A stretch of 64,000 nt of DNA from Pseudacidovorax sp. NFM-22 (GCF_021401245.1 NZ_JACBFY010000001.1:372001-436000); one strand, 5' to 3'. Shown: positions 10,851 through 18,713, counted from the first letter of the stretch. Numbers and translations: made by a program. The notes: generated by a model not told the origin, from the sequence alone.

Positions 10851-11321
10851 CTACCGACGCTGGTACACCACGCCCTGAACCAGCACATGGTCCGGTTCCG
10901 GCGCCTCGTCGAAGCGCTTGTGGGCCTCGGCGATGGCGGCCTGGTTCTGGTCCGCCCAGTTGACCAGCGCCATGACCGGCGTCAGCAGCGTTCTTCCCAA
11001 ATCGGTGAGCTCGTAATCGACGCGGGGAGGAATCGTCGGATACATCGTCCGTGTCACCAGTCCGTCCCGCTCCAGCCCACGCAGGGTCAGCGTGAGCATC
11101 CGCTGCGAGATGCCGTCGATGCCCCGCTTCAATTCGTTGAAGCGCCGCGAGCCATCGGCCAGCAGGGCGACGATGTAGAGGCTCCACTTGTCGCCGATGC
11201 GATCCAGGATTTCGCGGGTGGCCACACAGCCGCCCGTGTCGGGCGCAGGGGTGGTTGCAGGGAGCTTGCGGGAACCCGGTGACATGCGTGTGCCTTCTTG
11301 TGAGGAGATGGCAGGAACCAT
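10851..11321 (-). CDS. HxlR-family winged-helix transcriptional regulator
   Basis: A 156-residue (or 144-residue) DNA-binding protein. The HxlR domain covers about residues 32-125: [42 protein letters not shown] is the recognition region (quoted in parts: [35 protein letters not shown]), ending in [14 protein letters not shown] cysteine at about residue 33 sits just before this core; in several HxlR regulators a similarly placed cysteine senses quinones, aldehydes or oxidants. Two starts are possible: ATG 11321 (AAGGAT upstream) or ATG 11285 (AGAAGG upstream). It is divergent from azoR, and inverted repeats lie in the shared gap, so it probably represses that redox operon and itself. Confidence 0.9.
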   Translation of the reverse strand: MVPAISSQEGTRMSPGSRKLPATTPAPDTGGCVATREILDRIGDKWSLYIVALLADGSRRFNELKRGIDGISQRMLTLTLRGLERDGLVTRTMYPTIPPRVDYELTDLGRTLLTPVMALVNWADQNQAAIAEAHKRFDEAPEPDHVLVQGVVYQRR

Positions 11322-11336
11322 AGCATCCTTCGTACG

Positions 11337-11370
11337 AACTGGTAATTCAGGTTTGTCGGATTACCCAGTT
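11337..11370. promoter_or_regulatory. Imperfect inverted repeat in the hxlR-azoR gap (candidate operator)
   Basis: AACTGGTAA (11337-11345) and TTACCCAGTT (11361-11370) are inverted copies with one extra base in the right arm. They lie in the 73-bp gap between the divergent HxlR regulator and azoR, where an autoregulated repressor would bind. Assignment to HxlR is inferred. Confidence 0.5.
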
Positions 11371-11375
11371 CTCTT

Positions 11376-11385
11376 TAAGTACTTA
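11376..11385. promoter_or_regulatory. Perfect palindrome TAAGTACTTA overlapping the azoR promoter region
   Basis: The 10-bp palindrome sits one base before the AGGAG ribosome site of azoR. A weak sigma-70-like pair, TTGTCG (11353-11358) and TAAGTA (11376-11381) with 17 bp between, would put the palindrome on the -10 element, a classic repressor position. Both the promoter and operator roles are inferences. Confidence 0.45.
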
Positions 11386-11394
11386 GGAGCCGCC

Positions 11395-12012
11395 ATGAGC
11401 CATGTCCTGCTTGTCACCTCCAGCCCCCGAGGGGCTGAAAGCCTGTCCACCCGCTTCGCCACCGAAATCGCCGAAGGCCTCCAGGCCCGCTCGGGCGGCG
11501 CGTTGACCGTGCGCGACCTCGCGGCGAATCCGCCGCCGCACATCACGCCGGCCTACATCCAAGGCCGGATCACGGCACCGGACCAACGCACCCCAGACCA
11601 GGCCGAGGCGGTGAAGCTCGCCCAGGCCTTCGTCGACGAGCTGAAGGCCGCCGACGTGATCGTGCTCGGCTCGGGCATGATCAACTTCGGTCTGCCCTCC
11701 CCGCTCAAGGCGTGGTTCGATCACATCACCTGGCCCGGCGTGACCTTCGGCTATGGCGACGCCGGACCCAAAGGGCTGCTGACCGGCAAGAAGGTCTATC
11801 TCGTGGCCGCGGCTGGCGGCGTGTTCTCGGAAGGGGCCTGGGCACCGTTCGACTTTCAGACGCCCTATCTGCTGCACCTGCTCGGCTTCATCGGCCTGAC
11901 CGACGTCGAGGTGGTGCGCGTCGAGGGCACCGTGTTTGGCCCCGATGCGGCGAAGGCCGCCATCGCCAACACCCAAACAACCATCGCCGCCCTGCTGGCG
12001 AAGGCGGCGTGA
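11395..12012 (+). CDS. azoR: FMN-dependent NADH:quinone/azo oxidoreductase (azoreductase, AzoR family)
   Basis: A 205-residue flavodoxin-fold enzyme that reduces quinones and azo dyes by two electrons, which protects against quinone stress. The N-terminus [19 protein letters not shown] is the FMN phosphate loop; [17 protein letters not shown] and the later [11 protein letters not shown] are family motifs contacting FMN. The start is well defined by AGGAG six bases before ATG 11395. It leads an operon with an NAD(P)-binding reductase, an SDR and a DsbA-like protein, and is divergent from an HxlR regulator, a pairing known for quinone- and oxidant-induced azoreductases. Confidence 0.94.
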   Translation: MSHVLLVTSSPRGAESLSTRFATEIAEGLQARSGGALTVRDLAANPPPHITPAYIQGRITAPDQRTPDQAEAVKLAQAFVDELKAADVIVLGSGMINFGLPSPLKAWFDHITWPGVTFGYGDAGPKGLLTGKKVYLVAAAGGVFSEGAWAPFDFQTPYLLHLLGFIGLTDVEVVRVEGTVFGPDAAKAAIANTQTTIAALLAKAA

Positions 12013-12016
12013 TCCC

Positions 12017-12670
12017 ATGGCCGTCAAAAAGACCGTCGCGCTGTTCGGTGCGACCGGGCCGACCGGCAGGCACCTCATCGAGGAAGCCCTGAAGCAGGGC
12101 TACGCGCTGTCGGTCTACACGCGCGACGCCAGCAAGCTCGCAGCATTCGCGGGACGCATCGACATCGTGGTCGGCGACCTGCAGGATCAGCGTGCCATTG
12201 CGACATGCGTCCAGGGGGCCGATGCGGTCATCAGCGCCCTGGGGCCCAACAGCCTCAAGACGCAGGGCGACAAGCCGGTCATGCATGGCCTGACCCACAT
12301 CATGGCCGCGATGAAGCACGCGGGCGTGCGCCGTCTGATCCAGATTTCGACGGCGGCCTACCGCGATCCCAAGGACGGTTTTGCCTTGAACACCCGTGCG
12401 TCCGCACTCTTGTTCAAGCTCATTGCGCGCAAGGGCTACGAGGACATCCAGGCCACTGGCGAATTGATCGCCAACTCGGACCTGGACTGGACGCTGGTCC
12501 GCATTCCGAACCTCCAGGACGGCCCCGCCAGTGGTGGCGTGGACGTGGGCTGGTACGGCAAGACCCCACTCGGCATGAAGCTATCCAGGGGCAATCTGGC
12601 GAAATTCCTGGTCGACCAGGTGACCGACCGGCAATTCCTTGGTGCCGCGCCGGGCATCGCCAACCATTGA
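12017..12670 (+). CDS. NAD(P)-binding oxidoreductase, NmrA-like/atypical SDR
   Basis: A 217-residue Rossmann protein. The glycine-rich loop LFGATGPTGRHLIEEAL near residues 9-25 is the GxxGxxG form of atypical short-chain dehydrogenases, and VVGDLQDQ followed by ADAVISALG fits the NmrA-like/flavin-reductase-related (BVR-B) group. It may reduce small ketones or flavins or act as a redox sensor; no catalytic YxxxK is obvious, which is normal for NmrA-like proteins. It starts four bases after the azoR stop, so it is co-translated in the HxlR-linked operon. Confidence 0.88.
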   Translation: MAVKKTVALFGATGPTGRHLIEEALKQGYALSVYTRDASKLAAFAGRIDIVVGDLQDQRAIATCVQGADAVISALGPNSLKTQGDKPVMHGLTHIMAAMKHAGVRRLIQISTAAYRDPKDGFALNTRASALLFKLIARKGYEDIQATGELIANSDLDWTLVRIPNLQDGPASGGVDVGWYGKTPLGMKLSRGNLAKFLVDQVTDRQFLGAAPGIANH

Positions 12671-12818
12671 CGCGGGAACGGCTCGATGACTTCCGGACGA
12701 ACGCGCCCATGACCCTCTCCGATACACGCCCTGCACAAGACAAGCCGGGTTGCCAATCGACCAGTCCATCTGAAGGTCTTCTCGTGAAGATCGACCCAGC
12801 CCTCCCGGAGCGCACGCC

Positions 12819-13731
12819 ATGAGCGGATTCACCACGGCCGACGTCCCCGACCAATCGGGCAAGACCTTTGTCGTCACCGGCGCCAACACCGGGATCGGCT
12901 TTGAAATCGCGAGCGCGCTGGCGGCCCGCGGCGCCAGGGTGCTTCTCGCATGCCGTGACGAACAAAAAGCGGAAGCCGCCATCGGCCGGATCCATCGAAA
13001 GACCCCCGAGGCGCATCTGGCATTCCTGCCGCTCGATCTCGCAGACCTGGCGAGCGTGCGCAACGCCCGCAAGACTGGCGCAGAAGGAGCCGCGCATCGA
13101 CGCGCTCATCAACAACGCGGGCGTGCAGGGGCCGAAGCGGAGGCACACGACGCAAGGCTTCGAGCTGACGTTTGGCGTCAATCATCTCGGCTGCTTTGCG
13201 TTCACCGTGCTCCTGCTGCCCAAGCTCGCGGAAACACCCGGCTCGCGCATCGTGGCCACGAGCAGCGGCCTGCACAGGAACGCGAAGATCGAATGGGACG
13301 ATCTCGCTGCGCAGCAGCGCTATCAATGGATGCCGCGCTACGCGGCCAGCAAGCTCGCGAATCTGCTGTTCATCTTCGAACTGGATCGGCGACTGCGGGC
13401 GGCGGGCCTGCCCGTGACGGCCGCGGCCTGCCATCCGGGCCTGGCTGGAACCCACCTCGCGCGCGACAGTTGGTGGGGCGACATCGCCATGTCATTGATC
13501 GGCCTGCTCTTCAACACGCCGGCTCAGGGCGCGTGGGGTGCGTTGCAAGCGGCAACCGGCCCCGTCAAGCCGGGCGGCTATTACGGCCCGACGAAGTTCT
13601 CCGAACTCCGAGGCCCCTCGGGCGAGTGCACACCGTCTGCGGATGCGCGGAATCCGGAACTCGCCAGACGACTGTGGGACCTTTCGGTTCGACTGACCGG
13701 GATCGATGCCGACTCGCTCTCGCACACATGA
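12819..13731 (+). pseudogene. Short-chain dehydrogenase (retinol/protochlorophyllide-reductase-like), frameshifted
   Basis: The N-terminal part (from ATG 12819, GGAG eight bases upstream) contains the cofactor loop [20 protein letters not shown] and [11 protein letters not shown]. After [10 protein letters not shown] the coding sense moves one base to the right: the continuation [11 protein letters not shown] (NNAG motif), then [18 protein letters not shown] with the catalytic YxxxK-like YAASK, and the C-terminus to the stop at 13729-13731. The shift fits one extra C in the CCC run at 13066-13068 (AAC GCC GCA AGA CTG would restore the frame). Repaired length would be about 304 residues. Either a real inactivating mutation or a sequencing error; everything else in the gene looks intact. 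Confidence 0.85.
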
Positions 13732-13760
13732 AACCAACATCGGATCAAGAGGACATGGTC

Positions 13761-14396
13761 ATGCAGATCGACCTCTACACGGAAATCACCTGCCCGTGGT
13801 GCATCGTCGGCCACCACCGCCTCGACAAGGTGCTGGCGGAGCGCTTCCCCGATCTGGCCGTCGATATCCGGCAGCATCCCGTCCTGCTGCTGCCGGACGC
13901 GCCGGCGGATGGCCTCTACATCCCCGACCTGCTGCGCTCGCGCTACGGCATCACCGATCCGAAGCTCGCATTTGCTCGGCCGGAGGGCGAGGCACGCGCT
14001 TCCGGCTTCGATCTGGATCTCGGTCGCCAGCTCTGGACCTATCCGACCCAGGCTGCGCATGCCCTGATCCTGGCCGCCGCCGGGCGCGACACGCAGCACA
14101 GGCTCGCCGTGGCGATCACCGACGCCTACTTCATCGGGGCGAAGAACATCGCCGATGCCCAAGTGCTGGCCGACATCGCGGTCGACCATGGGTTCGAGCG
14201 CGATCAGGCCCGCGCCATCGCCCGCGACCCTGGACAGCATCGGCGCGTCGAACAGGAGGCGGCCAAGTCGGCCAAGGCGGGCGTCCGCTCGGTGCCGCAT
14301 TTCGTCTTCGGTGGAAGCATCGCGATCAACGGAGGCCGCAGCGAAGCCGAGATGGTTGCGGCCATCGAGATGGCATTGGCCGGTCGCGCCAGCTGA
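13761..14396 (+). CDS. DsbA-family thiol:disulfide oxidoreductase, FrnE-like (2-hydroxychromene-2-carboxylate isomerase/DSBA fold)
   Basis: A 211-residue thioredoxin-fold protein without a signal peptide, so cytoplasmic like FrnE. The active-site CxxC is CPWC at about residues 12-15 (EITCPWCIVGHHRL). The conserved cis-proline region is VRSVPHFVFGG near the C-terminus. I start at ATG 13761 because AGAGGA lies six bases upstream; an earlier ATG at 13728 overlaps the preceding SDR stop as ATGA. Last gene of the HxlR/azoR operon. Likely role: oxidation, isomerisation or glutathione-dependent handling of a small molecule during oxidant or quinone stress. Confidence 0.9.
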   Translation: MQIDLYTEITCPWCIVGHHRLDKVLAERFPDLAVDIRQHPVLLLPDAPADGLYIPDLLRSRYGITDPKLAFARPEGEARASGFDLDLGRQLWTYPTQAAHALILAAAGRDTQHRLAVAITDAYFIGAKNIADAQVLADIAVDHGFERDQARAIARDPGQHRRVEQEAAKSAKAGVRSVPHFVFGGSIAINGGRSEAEMVAAIEMALAGRAS

Positions 14397-14429
14397 TGCG
14401 GCTTCTGCGGCGACTCGGCCGACCACGTC

Positions 14430-15284
14430 TCAGCCGCCGATCGTGCGATCCAGGAAGCCCACGATCCGCGCCGTCACCTCGTCGCGGTTCGTCTCGTTCA
14501 GCAACTCGTGCCGGGCCTGCGGGTACAGCGTCAGTTCCACATCCTTGACGCCTGCATCCCGATAACGCCGCGCCACCAGTTGCAGCGCCGCGCCGCCACC
14601 GGCGATGGGATCGGCGTCGCCCGAGAGGATGAGGATCGGCAGGTCGGGCCGGATGCCGGCGAGCACGGCGGGATCGGCCGCGCGGGCCAGCGTCTCGATG
14701 CCCGTGAAGGGCTCCGGCACGAAGCCGCAGGCGGGGTCGGCGCAGTAGCGGTCCACCTCGGCCGCATCGCGGCTCAGCCATTCGAAGCCGGTGCGGTGCT
14801 CGAAGCCCTGGTTCAGCGAACTCAGGTCCACCGGTCCCGGCGCGGTCATCATCGCCACGATGCCGGAGACCTCGGTCGAGCCCAGCAGCACCGCCGCATC
14901 CACCTCCCGCGAATGGTCGAGCAGGAACTGCTGCGTGGCGAAGGAGCCCATGCTGTGGCCGATGAGCGCGAGCGGCAGGCCGGGATGGTCCTGGCGGATG
15001 CGGTGGTTGAGTTGCAGCAGGTCGTCCACCCAGCCCGGCCAGCCGTCCCGGCCCCAATGGCCATAACGGCCTTGCGCCGTGCGGCCCGATCCGCGGCCAT
15101 CAGGCGCATAGACTAGGTAGCCCGCGGCGGCCAGCGCCTCGCCGAAGCGGCGGTAGCGCCCGCCATGCTCGCCCAGCCCATGCTGGACCTGGACGATGCC
15201 GCGCGGCGCGCCCTCGGGCGACCAGCGCCAGGCCTGGATGCGGATGCCGTCGCGCGAGTTGAACTCGATGCTGTCTTCTGTCAT
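14430..15284 (-). CDS. Alpha/beta hydrolase, monoacylglycerol-lipase/lysophospholipase-like (serine aminopeptidase S33 fold)
   Basis: A 284-residue alpha/beta hydrolase. The nucleophile elbow is ALIGHSMGSFATQQ (Ser in GHSMGS), the acid is in ILSGDADPIAGGG, and the histidine in PQARHELLNETNRDEV, a complete triad. The oxyanion region VQVHGLGEHGGRYRRF (as VQHGLGEHGGRYRRF) is the signature of monoglyceride lipases of the PldB/YjfP group. The start at 15284 has AGGAGA seven bases upstream; 24 bases of additional frame exist before it. No signal peptide, so it acts in the cytoplasm. Convergent with the DsbA-like gene (33 bp gap). Confidence 0.9.
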   Translation of the reverse strand: MTEDSIEFNSRDGIRIQAWRWSPEGAPRGIVQVQHGLGEHGGRYRRFGEALAAAGYLVYAPDGRGSGRTAQGRYGHWGRDGWPGWVDDLLQLNHRIRQDHPGLPLALIGHSMGSFATQQFLLDHSREVDAAVLLGSTEVSGIVAMMTAPGPVDLSSLNQGFEHRTGFEWLSRDAAEVDRYCADPACGFVPEPFTGIETLARAADPAVLAGIRPDLPILILSGDADPIAGGGAALQLVARRYRDAGVKDVELTLYPQARHELLNETNRDEVTARIVGFLDRTIGG

Positions 15285-15383
15285 GGAACGTCTCCTGGAT
15301 GAGGGCAACGGACCATTCTAGGAAGCGGCCCCGGCCGGGCCGGACGCGCCGGCGTCAGCGCGTCGAGCGCGCGCCGGCCGCCC

Positions 15384-15581
15384 TCAGCGCGACGAATTGG
15401 CCGGACAGGTGCGCAGGCCCAGCAGCGTGTAGGCCGGGCAGAAGCGCAGCAGCCCCGTGGCCAGCGGCACCACGCCGATCCAGCCCCAGGCACCGATCAC
15501 ACCGGCCAGTGCCAGGCCGATGAGCACGAGGCCTGCCACGATCCGCAGCACGCGGTCCAGGGTTCCGACATTGGGGGTCAT
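15384..15581 (-). CDS. DUF2892 (YgaP-like transmembrane) small inner-membrane protein
   Basis: A 65-residue protein with two membrane helices (about residues 11-33 and 34-50), beginning MTPNVGTLDRVLRIVAGL, the standard DUF2892 start (N-x-G-x-x-D-R-x-x-R). Two cysteines follow the second helix (RFCPAY and LRTCPA). DUF2892 also forms the C-terminal domain of the rhodanese YgaP, and stand-alone versions occur beside sulfide-responsive ArsR regulators. AAGGAG is six bases before the ATG. It is downstream of the AhpD-like gene in the same transcription unit, and the ArsR repressor is divergent, so a role in persulfide or sulfide handling is inferred. Confidence 0.88.
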   Translation of the reverse strand: MTPNVGTLDRVLRIVAGLVLIGLALAGVIGAWGWIGVVPLATGLLRFCPAYTLLGLRTCPANSSR

Positions 15582-15622
15582 GAGTGCTCCTTGACGAGTG
15601 AGATGAAAGAAGGCTTTGCGGC

Positions 15623-15970
15623 TCACGCGGAGGCCGTGGAGAACTGGCGGAAGGCCTCCACGGCACTGGCGGCGTACATGGCGGACGGCCCGCCGCCCAT
15701 GTAGACGGCCACGCCCAGCGCCTCGTGCACCTCGGCCTCGGTCGCGCCCAGCCGGGCCAGCGCCTTGGTGTGGAAGCCGATGCAGCCCTCGCAGTGGGCC
15801 GCGACGCCGGCGGCCAGCGCGATCAGCTCCTTGGTCTTGGCACTGAGCGCGCCCTCGGCCATGGCGGCCTTGCCCATGTCGGCGAAGCCCTTCATCACGC
15901 CGGGCACGGTCTGCCGCAAGGGCACGAGTTGCGCGGAGATGTCGTGGGTGATCTGTCGGTAGTCGGTCAT
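15623..15970 (-). CDS. Carboxymuconolactone decarboxylase/AhpD-like protein
   Basis: A 115-residue all-alpha protein of the CMD family. The AhpD-type redox motif is present as AAHCEGCIGFHTKALA, a CxxC followed by histidine three residues later, typical of peroxidase-reductase-like members rather than true decarboxylases. The start at 15970 is supported by AGGAA six bases upstream; the longer frame to 16027 lacks a ribosome site and would overlap the operator. First gene of a two-gene unit with the DUF2892 protein, divergent from an ArsR repressor. Probable role is thiol-based detoxification of peroxide or reactive sulfur; substrate unknown. Confidence 0.9.
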   Translation of the reverse strand: MTDYRQITHDISAQLVPLRQTVPGVMKGFADMGKAAMAEGALSAKTKELIALAAGVAAHCEGCIGFHTKALARLGATEAEVHEALGVAVYMGGGPSAMYAASAVEAFRQFSTASA

Positions 15971-16035
15971 GGCGGATTCCTGCCCGGCGGGGCCGGCCAC
16001 GAAGCCGTGACACTCGACCCTGCGCAAGATCGATC

Positions 16036-16055
16036 ATATTAGTGAGTTCTAATAT
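16036..16055. promoter_or_regulatory. Operator candidate ATATTAG-N6-CTAATAT between the divergent AhpD-like and ArsR genes
   Basis: A perfect 7-bp inverted repeat with a six-base spacer (TGAGTT) lies 66 bp from the AhpD-like start and 35 bp from the arsR start. It is a conspicuous A/T-rich patch in a very GC-rich region and has the size and symmetry of an ArsR/BigR dimer site. It likely controls both genes. Confidence 0.7.
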
Positions 16056-16089
16056 TTAGTCGCCCGGCCCTGCAGCGTTCGCACCATCC

Positions 16090-16401
16090 ATGACCCACAT
16101 CAACCCCGAGCACGCCCTGCTCCAGGAAGGCGCCCAGCGGGCCGCCGCCTTCCTGCGTGCGCTGGGCAATGAATCCCGCCTGCTGGTGCTGTGCCTGCTG
16201 GGCAAGCACGGCGAGCTGTCGGTGGGCGCGCTGCAGGCGGAGGTGGGCCTGGGCCAGTCGGCGCTGTCGCAGCACCTGGCCCGCCTGCGCGAGGACGGCC
16301 TGGTCGCCAGCCGGCGCGAGGGCCAGACGGTGTACTACCGCATCGACGATCCCCGGGCCGGCCGCATGATCGACCTGCTGGCCGAGCTGTTCTGCCCCTG
16401 A
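16090..16401 (+). CDS. ArsR-family repressor, BigR/SqrR/YgaV-like two-cysteine type
   Basis: A 103-residue winged-helix repressor: LRALGNESRLLVLCLLGKHG, then the recognition helix in VGLGQSALSQHLARLREDGL and the wing REGQTVYYRI. It has only two cysteines, C35 (LVLCLL) and C102 (ELFCP), about 67 residues apart. That matches the sensor pair of BigR/SqrR/YgaV, which form a polysulfide bridge with reactive sulfur, and the metal-binding CVC of classical ArsR is absent. The neighbours (DUF2892 and an AhpD-like CxxC protein, divergent) and the inverted repeat between them support a persulfide- or oxidant-sensing role. Sensing function is inferred from the family. Confidence 0.88.
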   Translation: MTHINPEHALLQEGAQRAAAFLRALGNESRLLVLCLLGKHGELSVGALQAEVGLGQSALSQHLARLREDGLVASRREGQTVYYRIDDPRAGRMIDLLAELFCP

Positions 16402-16414
16402 GCGCCTGGGAGCC

Positions 16415-17314
16415 TCAGAAGAAGGGCCCGGGCACGTCGAAGTCCGCCGTCTCCAGGCAGGCCTGCCGCAGGGCCGCCACCAGGGGCCTCGGATCGTCGT
16501 GGCGGAAGTGGAAGCCGTAGTCCAGCGTCGCCAGCGGCTCCGTGGCGGCCAGGCGGCAGAGCACGCCGCGCTGCACCAGTCCGTCGGCCAGCCCGCGCGG
16601 CAGCATGCCGATGCCCTGCCCCGCCGCCAGCAGACCGGCCACCGCGCCCCACTGGCTGCAGCTCAGCACCGCGCGCGGCCGGGCGCCGGCGCGGGCCATC
16701 CAGCCGTCCTGCAACTGCGTGACGCCGGAACCGCGCGGCAGTGCGACCAGCGTGTGGCGCGACCAGACCTCGGCATCCAGCCGCTCGATGCCGGCCGCGA
16801 GCCCGGCCGAGGCGCACCAGACGAAGGCCGCCTGCCCGATGGGCACCGCACTCAGCGCCGGCCGCGAGGCGGCACCCGAGATCACGGCGCCGTCCAGCTC
16901 GGCCTGCTCGACGCGCCGGGCCAGGTGCGCGCCGATGTCCACCTCGATGCGCAGTTCCAGCGCCGGATGCCGCGCCCGCAACCAGGCCACGGCGCGCGCC
17001 AGCCAGGTCATGGACGCGAGCTCGCCCGTGCCCAGGTGTGCAGTGCCGCCCAGCGCCGCGCCGGGCCCCACGGCCGTCCGGGCCTGCTCGGCGCGCTGCA
17101 GCAGGTCGGCCGCCAGCGGCAACAGGCGCTGACCGGCCTCGGTGAGCCGGGCGCGATGGCCCGCGCGGTCGAACAGCGGCGCGCCAAGGGCCGACTCCAG
17201 CTCGGCCAGCCGCTTGGAGAGCGACGACACGCTCAGATGCAGCCGCTCGGCTGCCAGGGCGAAGCTGGCGCAGGTCGCGGCCCAGTAGAAGGCTTCCAGT
17301 TGCTTGAGCGTCAC
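16415..17314 (-). CDS. LysR-family transcriptional regulator
   Basis: A 299-residue LysR protein. The N-terminal HTH covers about residues 1-60 (LKQLEAFYWAATCASFALAA, then LSVSSLSKRLAELES), followed by a periplasmic-binding-protein-like effector domain. It is divergent from the FMN-dependent 2-hydroxy-acid dehydrogenase at 17442 across 127 bp, so regulation of that gene is likely; a TTCAG-N9-CTGAA inverted repeat lies just upstream of its start. Convergent with the ArsR gene (13 bp gap). Effector unknown. Confidence 0.92.
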   Translation of the reverse strand: MTLKQLEAFYWAATCASFALAAERLHLSVSSLSKRLAELESALGAPLFDRAGHRARLTEAGQRLLPLAADLLQRAEQARTAVGPGAALGGTAHLGTGELASMTWLARAVAWLRARHPALELRIEVDIGAHLARRVEQAELDGAVISGAASRPALSAVPIGQAAFVWCASAGLAAGIERLDAEVWSRHTLVALPRGSGVTQLQDGWMARAGARPRAVLSCSQWGAVAGLLAAGQGIGMLPRGLADGLVQRGVLCRLAATEPLATLDYGFHFRHDDPRPLVAALRQACLETADFDVPGPFF

Positions 17315-17323
17315 TTGTTCGAT

Positions 17324-17342
17324 TTCAGTGGAATGGGCTGAA
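17324..17342. promoter_or_regulatory. Inverted repeat TTCAG-N9-CTGAA next to the LysR start
   Basis: A 5-bp dyad (17324-17328 and 17338-17342) 9-27 bp upstream of the LysR start codon, in the divergent gap with the hydroxy-acid dehydrogenase. LysR proteins bind such partial dyads for autoregulation and activation, but the spacing is not the textbook T-N11-A. Confidence 0.35.
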
Positions 17343-17441
17343 CCGGATTATTCGCTTTCACTCACGCGCGGGACTGCCTAAAGTCCAGCCTCATCGCCCG
17401 CGCGCCGATCCGGCGCAAGCCGACAGCTTCACCCTCTGCCC

Positions 17442-18713
17442 ATGACCCAGCCCTCGACACCCGCCGCCGACGCCGGCCTCGCCCCACCCCCCGCCACCGC
17501 CCCGGCACCGGCCCACGACCCGTGGCGCGCCTTCAGCGGCGGCGCCGCGCGCGGCCCGCTGGCCGAGGTGCTGGCCCTCGACGACTTCCAGCGGCTGGCC
17601 GAGCGCCGCCTGCCGCGCGCCATCTACGGCTACGTCGCCGGTGCGGCCGAGACCAACAGCAGCCTGGACGACAACCGCCGCGCCTTCGCCGAATGGGGCT
17701 TCGTGCCGCGCGTGCTGGCCAACGTGTCGCAGCGCGACCTGGGCACCGAGCTCTTCGGCCGCCGCCACAGCGCGCCCTTTGGCATCGCGCCGATGGGCAT
17801 CGCCGCGCTCTCGGCCTACCGCGGCGACGAGGTCATGGCGCGCGCGGCGGCCCGCGCCGGCATCCCCTACGTGCTGAGCGGCAGCTCGCTCACGCCCATG
17901 GAAAAGGTCATCGCCGCCGGCCCCGGCAGCTGGTTCCAGGCCTATCTGCCGGGCCAGCCCGAGCGCATCGACGCCCTGCTCGACCGCGTGGAGCGCGCCG
18001 GCTTCGAGACGGTGGTGATCACCGCCGACGTGCCCGTGGCCGGCAACCGCGAGAACAACATCCGCGCCGGCTTCTCCACCCCGCTGCGCCCCAGCCTGCG
18101 CCTGGCCTGGGACGGCCTGAGCCATCCGCGCTGGACGCTGGGCACGCTGCTGCGCACGCTGGCCGACGGCATGCCGCACTTCGAGAACTCCTTCGCCGAG
18201 CGGGGCGCGCCGGTCATCTCGCGCAACGTGGAGCGCGACTTCTCCAAGCGCGACCACTTCGACTGGTCGCACATCGCCCGCATCCGCCGCCGCTGGCGCG
18301 GGCCGCTGGTGGTCAAGGGGCTGGTCTCTCCGCAGGACGCCGCGCTGGCACGCCAGCATGGGGCCGACGGCATCGTGCTCTCCAACCATGGCGGGCGGCA
18401 GCTCGACGGCGCCGTCTCGGCCCTGCGCACGCTGCCGGCCGTGATGGACGTGGCCGGCGACATGGCCGTGATGATGGACGGCGGCATCCGCCGCGGCAGC
18501 GATGTGCTCAAGGCGCTCGCGCTGGGCGCGCGCTTCGTGTGGGTGGGCCGGCCCTTCAACTTCGCGGCGGCAGTGGCGGGCGAGGCGGGCGTGGCCCATG
18601 CCATCCAGCTGCTGTCGGCCGAGGTGGACCGCAACCTGGCCATGCTGGGCGTGACGCGGCCGGGTCAGCTCTCGCGCGACCTCCTCATGCCGCGGGGTCC
18701 GGTGCCGGTGTGA
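17442..18713 (+). CDS. FMN-dependent alpha-hydroxy-acid dehydrogenase (L-lactate/mandelate dehydrogenase-like)
   Basis: A 423-residue TIM-barrel flavoenzyme that oxidises a 2-hydroxy acid to the 2-keto acid, passing electrons to quinone or oxygen. The signature SNHGGRQLD, with the catalytic histidine and substrate-binding arginine, is intact, as are APMGIAAL, VITADVPVAGNRENN and GGIRRGSDVLKALALGA. It carries an N-terminal Pro/Ala-rich extension of about 35 residues. Substrate (lactate, mandelate, glycolate or another) cannot be fixed from sequence. The divergent LysR gene is its likely regulator. Its last 29 bases overlap the 3' end of the convergent histidine kinase gene. Confidence 0.92.
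   Translation: MTQPSTPAADAGLAPPPATAPAPAHDPWRAFSGGAARGPLAEVLALDDFQRLAERRLPRAIYGYVAGAAETNSSLDDNRRAFAEWGFVPRVLANVSQRDLGTELFGRRHSAPFGIAPMGIAALSAYRGDEVMARAAARAGIPYVLSGSSLTPMEKVIAAGPGSWFQAYLPGQPERIDALLDRVERAGFETVVITADVPVAGNRENNIRAGFSTPLRPSLRLAWDGLSHPRWTLGTLLRTLADGMPHFENSFAERGAPVISRNVERDFSKRDHFDWSHIARIRRRWRGPLVVKGLVSPQDAALARQHGADGIVLSNHGGRQLDGAVSALRTLPAVMDVAGDMAVMMDGGIRRGSDVLKALALGARFVWVGRPFNFAAAVAGEAGVAHAIQLLSAEVDRNLAMLGVTRPGQLSRDLLMPRGPVPV

Noticed and set aside
12819-14396. Apparent SDR-DsbA fusion protein of 525 codons
   Set aside because: It results from the frameshift in the SDR. The middle part is out-of-frame low-complexity sequence, and the DsbA-like gene has its own start and ribosome site at 13761.
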